Origin: Sediminitomix flava
Lineage (GTDB): Bacteria; Bacteroidota; Bacteroidia; Cytophagales; Flammeovirgaceae
NCBI RefSeq assembly: GCF_003149185.1
Contig: NZ_QGDO01000001.1
Location: forward strand, 682,001-746,000
Length of the DNA: 64,000 bases
Direction: 5' to 3'
How positions within the stretch are numbered: position 1 is the first letter of the stretch; each line of letters begins with the position of its first letter. Under the pieces are notes generated by a model. The model searched no databases and was not told the origin of the DNA. It saw nothing but the letters and a program-made list of their open reading frames with translations. This document shows, in pieces, positions 10,182 through 19,660 of this stretch. The translations under genes were made by a program, and so were the position numbers.

Positions 10182-12524
10182 CTATTTTACACTATATTCT
10201 TCTATCAAATCTATTGTTACTCGCTTAAGTAAACCTGTATACTTACTATCCTTTACTTTATAAAGATCGCAAACAGAAGTACCTGTATCATGCCCTACGT
10301 CTAACGTTTCATCCAAAGAGTATATATTTGGAATTGTCCTTCCGATTCTTCCCTCACCTACAATTTTTCCATCTACCATCAGCTGAATTGTTGCAGGAGT
10401 GTATGGCTTCATCTCATCCATAATCACTTTTGCTTGCATTTCTTTTGCTCCTGCAGATACTTTCGTTTTCGACTTAATAATATAAGGCTTAGTAGTATCA
10501 TTATATACATACACCAAATAACCCGATTTGTCTACGAATAAGCTAAACCCAGCAAATCGGCCACCTTGTGTGATGAGTACACCTTTATCACCACGTTTAT
10601 ACCCTTCATCTAATTTTGCTGTAAACTGATGTGAAATAAACTTAATAAAAGGTGTTCCACCTTCAGGAATACGTAGTCCATTCGGGTATTTAAATGTTGT
10701 TCTTCCAGATGCCAACGAAGGACGATTAGTAGATCTAAGACGTTCTGCACGACGGTCATCTATTGGTAGAGCTTTATTTTTGGCAGCTTCTGCAAAGAAC
10801 ATATGTTTCATATATTCCAATTTCTTTGGCATTTCTGCGGCTAAATTATGTGCTTGAGAAAAATCTTCCTCCAAGTTATAAAGCTCCCATTCCATATCCA
10901 TCAAGTCGATCTTCGTAGAGGCAGCTTCCCAAGGTTCAACTCTCATTGCACCTGCCCACCATCCATCGTGATAGATTCCTAAGTTTCCTAAGATTTCGAA
11001 GTACTGTGTTGTGTGCTTCTCTTCTGCATGTTCATCTTCAAATGAAGAGACAAAAGATGTTCCATCAAAAGGATCTTGATCTACTCCATCAATTGATTTT
11101 GGCATTTCCAGTCCAGCTATCTCCAAGATTGTAGGAGCGATATCAGTTACGTGTGTAAACTGCGAACGGATTCCTCCTTTTTCTTTAATCCCATTAGGGT
11201 ATGAAATAGCCATTGCATTTCTTACACCTCCCAAGTGCGAACTTACTTGTTTTGTCCATTGGTAAGGTGAGTTTACCGCCCAAGCCCAAGCCGCAGGCAT
11301 ATGGTTGAAGTACAACTCAGAACCTAAAGTACCACTTTTTACAGCTGCTACTTTATCTTCCCAAGGTTCTTCAATACCATTGAATAGAGCCATTTCATTC
11401 AATAGCCCATCCATTCCACCTTCTGCCGATGCACCATTATCACCCGCCATGTAAATGAATACCGTATTATCTAGTTTACCCATTTCCTCCACAGCATCAT
11501 ACACTCGATTAATCTGGTCATCGGTGTGTTCTGTAAATCCAGCAAATACCTCCATCATATTTGCAAAAACCATTCTTTGCTCATCTGTCAGACTATCCCA
11601 AGCTGGCAAGTTTGCAGGACGAGGCGTTAATTCTGCATTTTCAGGAATGATGCCTTTTACTTTCATATTTGCGAAAGCTTTCTCACGAAATACATCCCAT
11701 CCTTCATCAAATTGTCCTTTGTATTTCTCTATATATTCTTTCGGTGCTTGGTGAGGTGCATGAACTGCTCCTGGTGAGAAATAAAGCAAGAAAGGTTTAT
11801 CTGGCGCTAAAGCATCAACTGACTCTATATAACTAATTGCCTTATCTGCCATATCGTGTGTGAGGTGATACGGCGAGCCATCTGCATTTGTAGAAGGTGC
11901 TTCTATTCTAGTCCTATTTTCTACTAAAGCTGGATGAAACTGATCTGTATCTCCCCCTAAAAATCCGTAGAAATAATCAAAGCCAAGCTCATTTGGCCAT
12001 CTGTTGAAAGGCCCTGTTATTGTAGCTTCCCATGCAGGAACATTATGGTTTTTACCAAACCAAGAAGTAGAGTATCCTGCATCTTGCATAACCTTTGCAA
12101 AAGAAGCGGTTTCATCTGGTAACATAGAAGTATATCCTTCATTACCATTCCCCAACTCCATAATAACACCCGTTTCAGCATGATGATGATTTCGACCTGT
12201 CAACAAAGCTGCACGTGTAGGAGAACTGAGTGCCGTAGTATGGAAACGATTATAAAGGAGTCCATCTTCTGCAATTCGGTCAAATGCGGGGGTTTTAATT
12301 TGACCACCAGTAGCTCCCATTTGGGCAAAACCAACGTCATCCGTAAGAATTACGACAATATTTGGGTTTCCAGCTATTCCATTAGTTTGATAATTTAACT
12401 CTTTAGGTTTAGAGTCTTCAGAATCATGTACAGACAAACCTTTTACAGGTTCTTGAGCCAATGCTGGTGTTGCTAATAAAGCACACGGCAACCATGTACT
12501 CATCCATTTACTATTCAAGTTCAT
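10182..12524 (-). CDS. Arylsulfatase-type sulfatase, serine type
   Basis: A 780-residue type I sulfatase with a signal peptide ending near ALAQE. The catalytic signature is S-S-P-T-R at residues 100-104, followed by AALLTGRNHH, so formylglycine would form from Ser100 rather than Cys. That requires an anaerobic-type sulfatase-maturing enzyme, which is not in this window. Metal ligands Asp62-Asp63 (ILTDDVGF) and the FGKNHNVP and HAPHQAP motifs are intact. The C-terminal 250 residues form the usual beta-rich domain. The overall pattern resembles PAS-like arylsulfatases (family S1, probably subfamily 4; not verified). It would remove sulfate esters from the glycan handled by the adjacent SusCD system. 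It lies divergent from the AraC gene. Confidence 0.93.
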   Translation of the reverse strand: MNLNSKWMSTWLPCALLATPALAQEPVKGLSVHDSEDSKPKELNYQTNGIAGNPNIVVILTDDVGFAQMGATGGQIKTPAFDRIAEDGLLYNRFHTTALSSPTRAALLTGRNHHHAETGVIMELGNGNEGYTSMLPDETASFAKVMQDAGYSTSWFGKNHNVPAWEATITGPFNRWPNELGFDYFYGFLGGDTDQFHPALVENRTRIEAPSTNADGSPYHLTHDMADKAISYIESVDALAPDKPFLLYFSPGAVHAPHQAPKEYIEKYKGQFDEGWDVFREKAFANMKVKGIIPENAELTPRPANLPAWDSLTDEQRMVFANMMEVFAGFTEHTDDQINRVYDAVEEMGKLDNTVFIYMAGDNGASAEGGMDGLLNEMALFNGIEEPWEDKVAAVKSGTLGSELYFNHMPAAWAWAVNSPYQWTKQVSSHLGGVRNAMAISYPNGIKEKGGIRSQFTHVTDIAPTILEIAGLEMPKSIDGVDQDPFDGTSFVSSFEDEHAEEKHTTQYFEILGNLGIYHDGWWAGAMRVEPWEAASTKIDLMDMEWELYNLEEDFSQAHNLAAEMPKKLEYMKHMFFAEAAKNKALPIDDRRAERLRSTNRPSLASGRTTFKYPNGLRIPEGGTPFIKFISHQFTAKLDEGYKRGDKGVLITQGGRFAGFSLFVDKSGYLVYVYNDTTKPYIIKSKTKVSAGAKEMQAKVIMDEMKPYTPATIQLMVDGKIVGEGRIGRTIPNIYSLDETLDVGHDTGTSVCDLYKVKDSKYTGLLKRVTIDLIEEYSVK

Positions 12525-12742
12525 TTGATAGTGGGTTAAGATTAGTGTTTTACAAAAGCAGTCAAAAGCTTTTGTTTTTATTACAGTTGCAAAGTAGCAA
12601 CATACCCCATGAACTTTAATTATAAATAAAGAGATTGTATTTATAAATTTCGGTCATAATATTGGGGTGTAAATCTGACAAGATTAGTCTAATGACCTAT
12701 TCCATAACCGTAATATATTTCCCCATCTAATTAGAGACTAGA

Positions 12743-13708
12743 ATGAAAAATGAAGAATTAATCGAATTTAGACTTAAAGATTATGATGCCATTGGCTTTT
12801 TTAAAAGAACTAGTAAAAAAAGAAAAGGGAATTGGGATGGGGAAGCCCTAAACTTTACGGACCAATTTGGTAGCTACGATATCGTGTCCTTAAAATACCC
12901 AAATGGTATAAATATAGGGGTTACAAATCTTTTCATTAAAAGAGGAATACGATTTATCAATGAAAGTTCGGATTATGAAAAATACTTTGCCATTCGTATT
13001 GGTTTTCATGGAGGGATATCAAATGTCAAAAATGAAATCACCAACTCTGAGGGTATTTTTATGTACGATGCTACACAAAGTTTTGAAATCATCTATGCTG
13101 CAGAACAACAATTTAAATGGTTTGTCATTCGTATCCCTTATTCTTTTGTTGTTGAATGGGGCGACTTGCTCCACCCCGCAATTAAAGAATTGATGAGTAA
13201 TAACCTCAAATGGAATTATTATTCAAGATTAACTCCCGAAATTGAGAGCTTAGTTAGAGATTGCTTCATGATTTCAAAAGATGTAAAACAGAGAAGGCAC
13301 CTTTTCTATGCGAGAGCTTTTGAGATCTTAGGACATATATCCAACTTGATAGAAAAAGAAAAAAATAGCTTCATCCCAACCAATATTCACAAAGATGATT
13401 TGAGTATGATGCTCCAACTCAAAGAAGAACTCTTATATGATTTCGCTCATTCTCCAGAAATAGAAACGCTGAGCAAAAAATATCACATGAGTATCTCTAA
13501 ACTTCAGCGTAGTTTCAAAGCAGTTTACGGGATGCCCATTCTAAAATTCTTCAATCTTCACAGACTGGAAGAGGCACACAGACAAATCAAATATTCTTCG
13601 AAGACCTTATTAGAAATTAGTGAAAACTTAGGTTTCAATAGCCTTCCTCACTTTAGTGCAGCCTTCAAAAAACATTTTGGCTTTCCTCCAATTGAACTAA
13701 GATCATAG
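12743..13708 (+). CDS. AraC family transcriptional regulator
   Basis: A 321-residue cytoplasmic regulator. The last 100 residues contain the two helix-turn-helix motifs of AraC proteins (IETLSKKYHMSISKLQRSFK and LLEISENLGFNSLPHFSAAF, then KKHFGFPP). The N-terminal 210 residues are an unrecognised ligand/dimerisation domain with no membrane segment. It is divergently transcribed from the sulfatase across a 218-bp gap and lies upstream of the GH3 gene, so either may be its target. It is distinct from the HTCS-linked AraC domain, so the locus has two regulators. Confidence 0.9.
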   Translation: MKNEELIEFRLKDYDAIGFFKRTSKKRKGNWDGEALNFTDQFGSYDIVSLKYPNGINIGVTNLFIKRGIRFINESSDYEKYFAIRIGFHGGISNVKNEITNSEGIFMYDATQSFEIIYAAEQQFKWFVIRIPYSFVVEWGDLLHPAIKELMSNNLKWNYYSRLTPEIESLVRDCFMISKDVKQRRHLFYARAFEILGHISNLIEKEKNSFIPTNIHKDDLSMMLQLKEELLYDFAHSPEIETLSKKYHMSISKLQRSFKAVYGMPILKFFNLHRLEEAHRQIKYSSKTLLEISENLGFNSLPHFSAAFKKHFGFPPIELRS

Positions 13709-14095
13709 AAATCACAACCATCTAAAGCACAAGGCTACACGGGAGAATATTTAGCGTGTAAGAGAACGTTATTACCAATAATGAAACACTAAAAAAATAT
13801 TATAATTTTTTAAGAACTCATTTTAACACTCTTTCCACTCATCATTTTTTGTACATAAGAAGTATAACTTTTTCTAGAAGAAAAAAACAGAAACACTAAT
13901 AATCAATGCATTAAACGTGTATAGAAGTGTTTTTTAAGTGCTACAAAAAACTAGACAAGTCTACTTTTCTTCTCAGAATGTAGAAATTACGTACTTGTAT
14001 ATCATTTTGAATTCTGTGATATTGGCTATCATACAAATGGCAGAAAACACATGCTTCTGCACACTTAGCATTCAGATTATAAAGACCATAAACAG
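13709..14095. other. Intergenic gap upstream of GH3 gene
   Basis: 387 bp without a supported gene. A weak hairpin (TACACG with CGTGTA, near 13736-13762) may end AraC transcription. Another hairpin, GCAGAA with TTCTGC near 14040-14061, lies in the presumed GH3 leader. Neither is strong. Confidence 0.35.
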
Positions 14096-16426
14096 ATGAA
14101 AAAGGTAAGCACTTTTTTCCGATTACATGTACTTTCATGTTTATCGGTGCTTGTCATATGGGGATGTACAGGAACAACAGCCCAGAGCAACAATGAAGAC
14201 AAGCTGAAGATTCAAGAAATTATTAGTCAAATGACCCTAGAAGAAAAAGCAGGTCAGATGACCCAAGTAACTTTGGAAGTAGTTTCTAAAGGAAAAGACC
14301 CTTTCAATATTATCCAACCTTTAGAACTCGATGAAGCAAAACTTAGAAACATTATCGTAGAACATAAAGTAGGTTCTATTTTAAACTGTGGAGGATTTGC
14401 ACATACACCGCAAAAATGGCAAGACCTTATTTCTTTGATGCAAGAGGTAGCCACAAAAGAAACAAGATTAGGCATTCCGATTCTCTATGGTATTGATGCC
14501 ATTCATGGGGCAAACTACACCGACGGTGCAACACTTTTCCCTCAACAAATTGGTTTGGCTGCTACTTGGAATAGAGAGTTGGTAGAAGCTGGAGCAAAAG
14601 CAACAGCCTATGAAACTAGAGCGTCTTCTATTCCTTGGACATTCAGCCCTGTATTAGGATTAGGAAAAGACCCAAGATGGCCAAGAATCTGGGAAACATT
14701 TGGCGAAGACCCATACCTTATTTCTGAAATGGGAGTAGCAATGATAAATGGCTTTGAAGGTGATAACACCGCTGATAAATTTAGAGTAGCTTCTTGCCTT
14801 AAACATTATATCGGATATTCCACTCCGCTAAGTGGTAAAGACCGTACCCCAGCTTGGATTCCTGAAAGACAGTTATTAGAATATTATGTTCCTTCTTTTG
14901 AGGCTTCAATAAAAGCGGGAGCAAAAACGATCATGATTAACTCGGGTGAAGTAAATGGCGTTCCAGTTCATGGAAGTTATAAACTTCTAACGGAGTTGTT
15001 AAGAGATAAATTGGGCTTTGAAGGTGTGGCAGTTACTGATTGGGCAGATATTGATTACCTACATACTCGACACCGCACCGCAGATAGTCAGAAAGAAGCT
15101 GTAAGACAAGCGATCATGGCAGGTGTAGATATGGCTATGGTTCCATACAATGTTGAGTTCACAAAACACCTTATTGAACTTGTAAAAGAAGGTGCTATCC
15201 CAGAAAGTCGTTTAGATATTTCAGTCGAAAGAATTCTGAAGCTAAAAATGGACTTAGATTTATTTGAACATCCTGTGATGAGTTTTGAAGACTATCCTGA
15301 TTTTGCCTCTACAAAACATCAACAATTAGCTTTAGATGCAGCACTTGAGTCAATTACTCTTCTTAAAAATAACAAAGACATTCTACCAATAACGAAAGAC
15401 AAGAAAGTTCTGATCACAGGGCCTAATGCAAATTCGATGCGATCACTGAACGGAGGATGGTCTTACAATTGGCAAGGAAGTGTAACTAACGATGCCATAG
15501 AAGCTGAAAACACCATCAAAGAAGCCATTGAAAATACCCTTGGAAAAGCAAATACTATTTTTGTTCCGACCATTACTTACAACGAAAAAGACGTTTATTC
15601 GGCAGAAAATAAATCAAGCTTCAAAAAAGCAGTAAATGCAGCCAAAAGCGTAGATTATATCCTTCTTTGTTTAGGGGAAAACAGCTATACCGAAAAACCA
15701 GGAGATTTAGAATCTTTAGTTATTTCTGAAAACCAAATTGAATTGGCTAAAGAAATGGCAAAAACAGGAAAACCAATCATCTTGATTCTTAACGAAGGTC
15801 GTCCTAGAATTATCAGAGAAATTGAAGAGGTATCTGAAGCTGTTCTTCATGCTTACTTACCAGGAAATAAAGGAGGTGAAGCAATTAGTCAAGTACTATT
15901 TGGAGACTATAACCCAAATGGGAAACTACCATACACCTACCCTAGGTTTGAAAATGACATCGTTCCTTATTACCACAAATACACAGAACAACTTCCTCCT
16001 TCAGATGGAAGTGTTTATCAAAAGTCACTTTTCTATCCACAATGGGAATTTGGTTTTGGTTTGAGCTATACCACTTTTGAATATACTGACTTGAAAGTTG
16101 ATAAAACTGAACTGACTTCTTCTGAGACCGTAAAAGTTGAGGTAACAGTGCGTAACACAGGTAAAAGAGATGGTAAAGAGGTCATTCAATTGTACAGCAG
16201 TGATCTATATGCTAGTATCACTCCAGAAGTGAAGCGTTTACGAGACTTCAAAAAAATAGAAATCAAAGCAGGAGAAAGCCAAAAAGTGAGTTTTGAACTG
16301 CCTATGAATAAGCTTGCATTCACAGGAAGAAAGCTCAACAAACAGCTTGAAGCAGGTGAATTTATACTCAGTATTGGTTCTGAAAAAGTTAGCATAAATC
16401 TAAAAGACAGTAAGACAGACATCTAA
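14096..16426 (+). CDS. Glycoside hydrolase family 3 beta-glycosidase, lipoprotein
   Basis: A 776-residue GH3 enzyme with a lipoprotein signal (VIWGC), so probably membrane-anchored in the periplasm or at the surface. The (alpha/beta)8 domain shows the family motifs ILYGIDAIHGANY, TFSPVLGLGKDPRWPRIWET and SCLKHYIGYS. The nucleophile is Asp315 in VTDWADIDY. The second alpha/beta domain (KNNKDILPITKDKKVLITGP) and a C-terminal FnIII-like domain (TFEYTDLKVDKTELTSSETV) complete the usual three-domain BglX-like architecture. It hydrolyses non-reducing terminal beta-glycosyl (often beta-glucosyl) residues. Exact linkage is unknown. It completes the saccharolytic locus. Confidence 0.93.
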   Translation: MKKVSTFFRLHVLSCLSVLVIWGCTGTTAQSNNEDKLKIQEIISQMTLEEKAGQMTQVTLEVVSKGKDPFNIIQPLELDEAKLRNIIVEHKVGSILNCGGFAHTPQKWQDLISLMQEVATKETRLGIPILYGIDAIHGANYTDGATLFPQQIGLAATWNRELVEAGAKATAYETRASSIPWTFSPVLGLGKDPRWPRIWETFGEDPYLISEMGVAMINGFEGDNTADKFRVASCLKHYIGYSTPLSGKDRTPAWIPERQLLEYYVPSFEASIKAGAKTIMINSGEVNGVPVHGSYKLLTELLRDKLGFEGVAVTDWADIDYLHTRHRTADSQKEAVRQAIMAGVDMAMVPYNVEFTKHLIELVKEGAIPESRLDISVERILKLKMDLDLFEHPVMSFEDYPDFASTKHQQLALDAALESITLLKNNKDILPITKDKKVLITGPNANSMRSLNGGWSYNWQGSVTNDAIEAENTIKEAIENTLGKANTIFVPTITYNEKDVYSAENKSSFKKAVNAAKSVDYILLCLGENSYTEKPGDLESLVISENQIELAKEMAKTGKPIILILNEGRPRIIREIEEVSEAVLHAYLPGNKGGEAISQVLFGDYNPNGKLPYTYPRFENDIVPYYHKYTEQLPPSDGSVYQKSLFYPQWEFGFGLSYTTFEYTDLKVDKTELTSSETVKVEVTVRNTGKRDGKEVIQLYSSDLYASITPEVKRLRDFKKIEIKAGESQKVSFELPMNKLAFTGRKLNKQLEAGEFILSIGSEKVSINLKDSKTDI

Positions 16427-16662
16427 GTAAATCGAAGTGTAGACAACAGTGTAGACTGTTTGTAAGCATAAGTAGTTTTCATATTGAGGGTAAATTACTT
16501 ATCGTAACGCCCAATTGAGAGTTAATTCATTGAGTTAACTCTCTTTTTTATACCCATCCCCTAAATAAATCTATTTTAGATTCTAACATTTTTTTCCATA
16601 TCTTTAATTTGTACATTTCTCATTTTGAGTAGAATCATTCAAATAAGATATTTTTTTTAATC

Positions 16663-17127
16663 ATGAACTTTTTATCCAAAATCTTTAGCTCTGAAGCCAA
16701 AGGGATCATAGACAGTGGCGGGAAACTTATTGATAATATTAGTACTTCTGACGAAGAGAAAAGCGCTGCCAAAAATGAATTGAGTGAAATTGTAATGACA
16801 GGTCTTAACAATCTTCAGAAGGCTCAGTCTGAAATCATTCAATTAGAAGCAAGAGGAAACTGGCTTCAAAGATCATGGAGACCTATTCTCATGCTTGCTT
16901 TTGGCTTTATCGTGATTTATGCCTACTTCATTGAACCTGCATTTATGAATGTGGCCTCAGAAGACCTCATTTCAAAAAGACTTGACCCTAAATTTTGGGA
17001 CTTACTTCAAATTGGTTTAGGTGGTTATGTGATCGGACGATCTGCCGAGAAAGTGGCAAGTACGCTTACACGAAATGTAGATATGCCATTTATCAAGAAA
17101 AAAGATAGGTCTAAAATATTTGGGTAG
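16663..17127 (+). CDS. Three-TM holin family protein (GTA/phage holin type)
   Basis: A 154-residue protein resembling the 3TM holins linked to gene-transfer-agent release (PF11351 type, from memory). The amphipathic N-terminal half (residues 1-62) is followed by the hallmark WLQRSWRPILMLAFG and a membrane helix (GFIVIYAYFI). A second hydrophobic segment carries LLQIGLGGYVIGRSAEKVAS, and the tail is basic. It ends exactly one base before the start codon of the amidase gene, so the two are translationally linked. No phage structural gene is nearby. It may be a domesticated lysis cassette or a remnant. Confidence 0.75.
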   Translation: MNFLSKIFSSEAKGIIDSGGKLIDNISTSDEEKSAAKNELSEIVMTGLNNLQKAQSEIIQLEARGNWLQRSWRPILMLAFGFIVIYAYFIEPAFMNVASEDLISKRLDPKFWDLLQIGLGGYVIGRSAEKVASTLTRNVDMPFIKKKDRSKIFG

Positions 17128-17946
17128 ATGATGAATTTTCAAATCGATGACAACCATAGATTAGAAGGCAAGGTAACGCACTTGGAATGTTCAAAAAACA
17201 CAAAAAAGTTTCAACAATTACCGAGTAGCATAATTTTGCATTATACCGCAGGACGAGATGCTTTATCTTCTGCCAAATATCTGTGCAAAGAGAATATCAA
17301 AGCTTCCGCCCACCTTGTGATTGGCAGAAAAGGAGAAGTCATTCAACTCGTACCTTTCAATACAATTTCGTGGCATGCAGGAAAAAGTAGTTACAAAGGA
17401 AGAAATGGCTTCAATAACTTTTCGATTGGTATTGAAATAGACAATGCTGGCCCACTCGAACCCATAGGTCAAAGTTACAGTGCTTGGTTCGGAAAAAAAT
17501 ACCCAGCTACAGCGGTTGTGAAAGCCACACACCGTAATGAAAAAGTTGAACGATACTGGCACAACTACACCGAAAAGCAAATTGATACAGTTGAAAAAAT
17601 CTGTGAACTTCTGTTAGCTACTTATCCTTCAATCAAAGAGATTTTAGGGCATGAGGAAATTTCTCCAGGTAGAAAGCAAGACCCAGGACCTGCATTTCCA
17701 TTAGACAATCTCAGAAGTCGTCTTACAGAAGAAAGAGACTCTGAAGAAGCTTTTACAGCTATGAAAGCAGAAGTTAGTGTGCCTCTTCTAAATATCAGAG
17801 AGATGCCTAGCATCCAAGCTGAAAAAGTGATGGAACCTCTTCCTGAAGGCACAAGGCTAAAAATTTTAGGAGAAAGAGACGGTTGGCTCAAAGTCAGAAC
17901 GCAGGTTGAAGGATGGGTCGCAAGTGATTATGTAGATATCGTTTAG
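17128..17946 (+). CDS. N-acetylmuramoyl-L-alanine amidase with C-terminal SH3 domain
   Basis: A 272-residue peptidoglycan amidase of the Amidase_2 (T7 lysozyme-like) family. The zinc ligands appear to be His38 (IILHYTAG), His175 (LGHEEISPG) and Asp185 (KQDPGP). Residues about 212-272 form an SH3-like wall-binding domain (LNIREMPSIQAEKVMEPLPE, WVASDYVDIV). There is no signal peptide, so export would rely on the adjoining holin, as in phage endolysins. Two ATG codons stand in tandem (17128 and 17131); the first abuts the holin stop codon. A strong terminator follows. Confidence 0.88.
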   Translation: MMNFQIDDNHRLEGKVTHLECSKNTKKFQQLPSSIILHYTAGRDALSSAKYLCKENIKASAHLVIGRKGEVIQLVPFNTISWHAGKSSYKGRNGFNNFSIGIEIDNAGPLEPIGQSYSAWFGKKYPATAVVKATHRNEKVERYWHNYTEKQIDTVEKICELLLATYPSIKEILGHEEISPGRKQDPGPAFPLDNLRSRLTEERDSEEAFTAMKAEVSVPLLNIREMPSIQAEKVMEPLPEGTRLKILGERDGWLKVRTQVEGWVASDYVDIV

Positions 17947-17993
17947 CTTGAAGTTAAGTGTCCCCATTCTATATTTAAGATTTAGTCATTTTC

Positions 17994-18044
17994 AAAGAAC
18001 CTTTTAGAGGATAAACACATCTGCTAAAAGGTTCTTTTTTTATC
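17994..18044 (+). terminator. Terminator of the holin/amidase pair
   Basis: A 14-bp perfect stem, AAAGAACCTTTTAG (17994-18007) with CTAAAAGGTTCTTT (18024-18037), is followed by T residues. The core matches the hairpin at 661-702. Confidence 0.85.
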
Positions 18045-18100
18045 ATTTAAATTCAAGCAAACTTATTTGAATCAACTTTGTATTGACTAACCCAATTCTC

Positions 18101-18706
18101 ATGAAAAAAATATTCATCATACTCTCTTTGCTATTTTCTGCTCATTTCACATTTGCCCAATCAAGTATTCTGAATATCGGACTTAAAGGAGGAGTTGGAA
18201 GTAGCAAATTCACCTTCGATGAATCCGCTCTAGCTTCAGAAGCCGATCGAGAAGCTTCATGGCATGTAGGTCTTATGGCGCGTATAAAAATTCCAGTATT
18301 TGGCATTTATGTTCAACCAGAAGTTTACTATTCTCGCACGCAAGGGCAAATTGAAGTCCTTCAAGGCTTAGGGGGAAATGAGTCTTTTAGTCAAGACCGA
18401 ATTGATATACCTGTACTTTTAGGTTGGAGATTAGGCCTTGATGTCATTGCCATACGTTTCAATGCTGGAGTGGTGGGTATCATTATGCTAGATAATGGAT
18501 TAGATGATCTATCAAATACACTACTCGAAACAGAAACCAATGATTTTATTTGGGGCTACCAAGCAGGTGTGGGTGTAGATTTTTGGAAATTATCCTTCGA
18601 TGCCCGCTATGAAGGTAACTTCAATAAGTTTATAGAAGAATCTGCAGGAGTCAATATCGATGGAAGGATTAATCAATGGGTTTTTAGCTTGGGTTATTGG
18701 TTCTAA
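18101..18706 (+). CDS. PorT-like outer-membrane beta-barrel protein, copy 1
   Basis: A roughly 201-residue small outer-membrane barrel. I place the start at ATG 18101, which gives a clean signal peptide (MKKIFIILSLLF...FAQSS); an upstream TTG would add six polar residues before it. The mature protein alternates polar and hydrophobic residues in eight-strand fashion (FGIYVQPEVYYSRTQG, DIPVLLGWRLGLD, FDARYEGNFN) and ends in GYWF with terminal Phe, the usual barrel-assembly signal. Residues WHVGLMARIKIPV are shared with the two following genes. The function in this family is unknown. Confidence 0.85.
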   Translation: MKKIFIILSLLFSAHFTFAQSSILNIGLKGGVGSSKFTFDESALASEADREASWHVGLMARIKIPVFGIYVQPEVYYSRTQGQIEVLQGLGGNESFSQDRIDIPVLLGWRLGLDVIAIRFNAGVVGIIMLDNGLDDLSNTLLETETNDFIWGYQAGVGVDFWKLSFDARYEGNFNKFIEESAGVNIDGRINQWVFSLGYWF

Positions 18707-18886
18707 CATTGAGATATCGACCTTTTAACGGTATAGAATATCTAAAAAAACAGATCATCTTTTTTGAAATTTTCTAAGTCAGAAATTGTCTGATCACAAA
18801 AAAGGATTGTCATAATAGAAATTTCATAAGAATATTGAATCAACTACGTTCTTAAAGTAGTTAATCATTCCTTAAACGTTATCAAA

Positions 18887-19489
18887 ATGAAAAAGCTATT
18901 ATCAATTCTTTTTGTTTTTGCATTAATTCAAACTGCGAATGCACAATCTGATATTTTTAACCTAGGTATCAAAGGTGGCTTTGGTAAAAGTGAAATTGCT
19001 TTTGACAAATCAACGCTTATTCAAGATTCAGACAAAGCACAATCTTGGCACTTTGGTGTAACTAGCCGTATTAAAATTCCAGTAGTAGGACTTTACATTC
19101 AGCCTGAAGTTTATTATTCAAGAACAGGTGGTGAAATTCAAATCCATAATGATGGACTTCCTCAAGTAAGCGGAATCACTCAAGATCGTTTGGATATTCC
19201 AGTTCTTTTGGGTTGGAGATTAGGTATTGATGCTGTGGCTTTCAGACTTAACGCTGGTCCTATGGGTATTTTGATGCTTGACAACGGACTTTCAGACCTT
19301 CAAGATATAGGAGATGTAACGACTAATGACTTCATTTGGGGTTACCAAGCAGGTGTTGGTGTAGATGTTTGGAAATTCTCTCTAGATGCTAGATACGAAG
19401 GAAATATCAATGATTTTGTAGAGTATAACGATAGTAATGCTAGTGGTAAAATCAGCCAATGGACATTAGGACTTGGTTACTGGTTCTAA
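18887..19489 (+). CDS. PorT-like outer-membrane beta-barrel protein, copy 2
   Basis: A 200-residue paralogue of the gene just upstream. It has the same order of elements: a signal peptide ending in NAQSD, NLGIKGGFGKSEIAF, WHFGVTSRIKIPVVGLYI, QPEVYYSRTGGE, LDIPVLLGWRLGID, WGYQAGVGVDVWKFSLDARY, and the terminal GYWF. It appears somewhat closer to copy 3 in the AGPMGILMLDNGLSDL region. Its own terminator follows, so the copies are probably transcribed at least partly independently. Confidence 0.87.
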   Translation: MKKLLSILFVFALIQTANAQSDIFNLGIKGGFGKSEIAFDKSTLIQDSDKAQSWHFGVTSRIKIPVVGLYIQPEVYYSRTGGEIQIHNDGLPQVSGITQDRLDIPVLLGWRLGIDAVAFRLNAGPMGILMLDNGLSDLQDIGDVTTNDFIWGYQAGVGVDVWKFSLDARYEGNINDFVEYNDSNASGKISQWTLGLGYWF

Positions 19490-19508
19490 TCCAACTATAA
19501 TTGAAGTA

Positions 19509-19548
19509 AAAGAGACTGTTTCAGGTTTATGAGGCAGTCTCTTTTTTT
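19509..19548 (+). terminator. Terminator after barrel copy 2
   Basis: AAAGAGACTG (19509-19518) pairs perfectly with CAGTCTCTTT (19535-19544) and is followed by a T run. Confidence 0.85.
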
Positions 19549-19660
19549 ATGCTTTCCATTCAAACAGTTAAGACTTATTACAATATATATTTTCAATCAA
19601 ATACTAACTTGCACGCTTTGATTTCACTAACAAATTATAAACTAAACCGACTACAGTTAA

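Noticed and set aside
16663-17946. Prophage or gene-transfer-agent island.
   Set aside because: Only holin and amidase are present; flanking genes are ordinary chromosomal genes, and no capsid, tail or integrase gene is visible.
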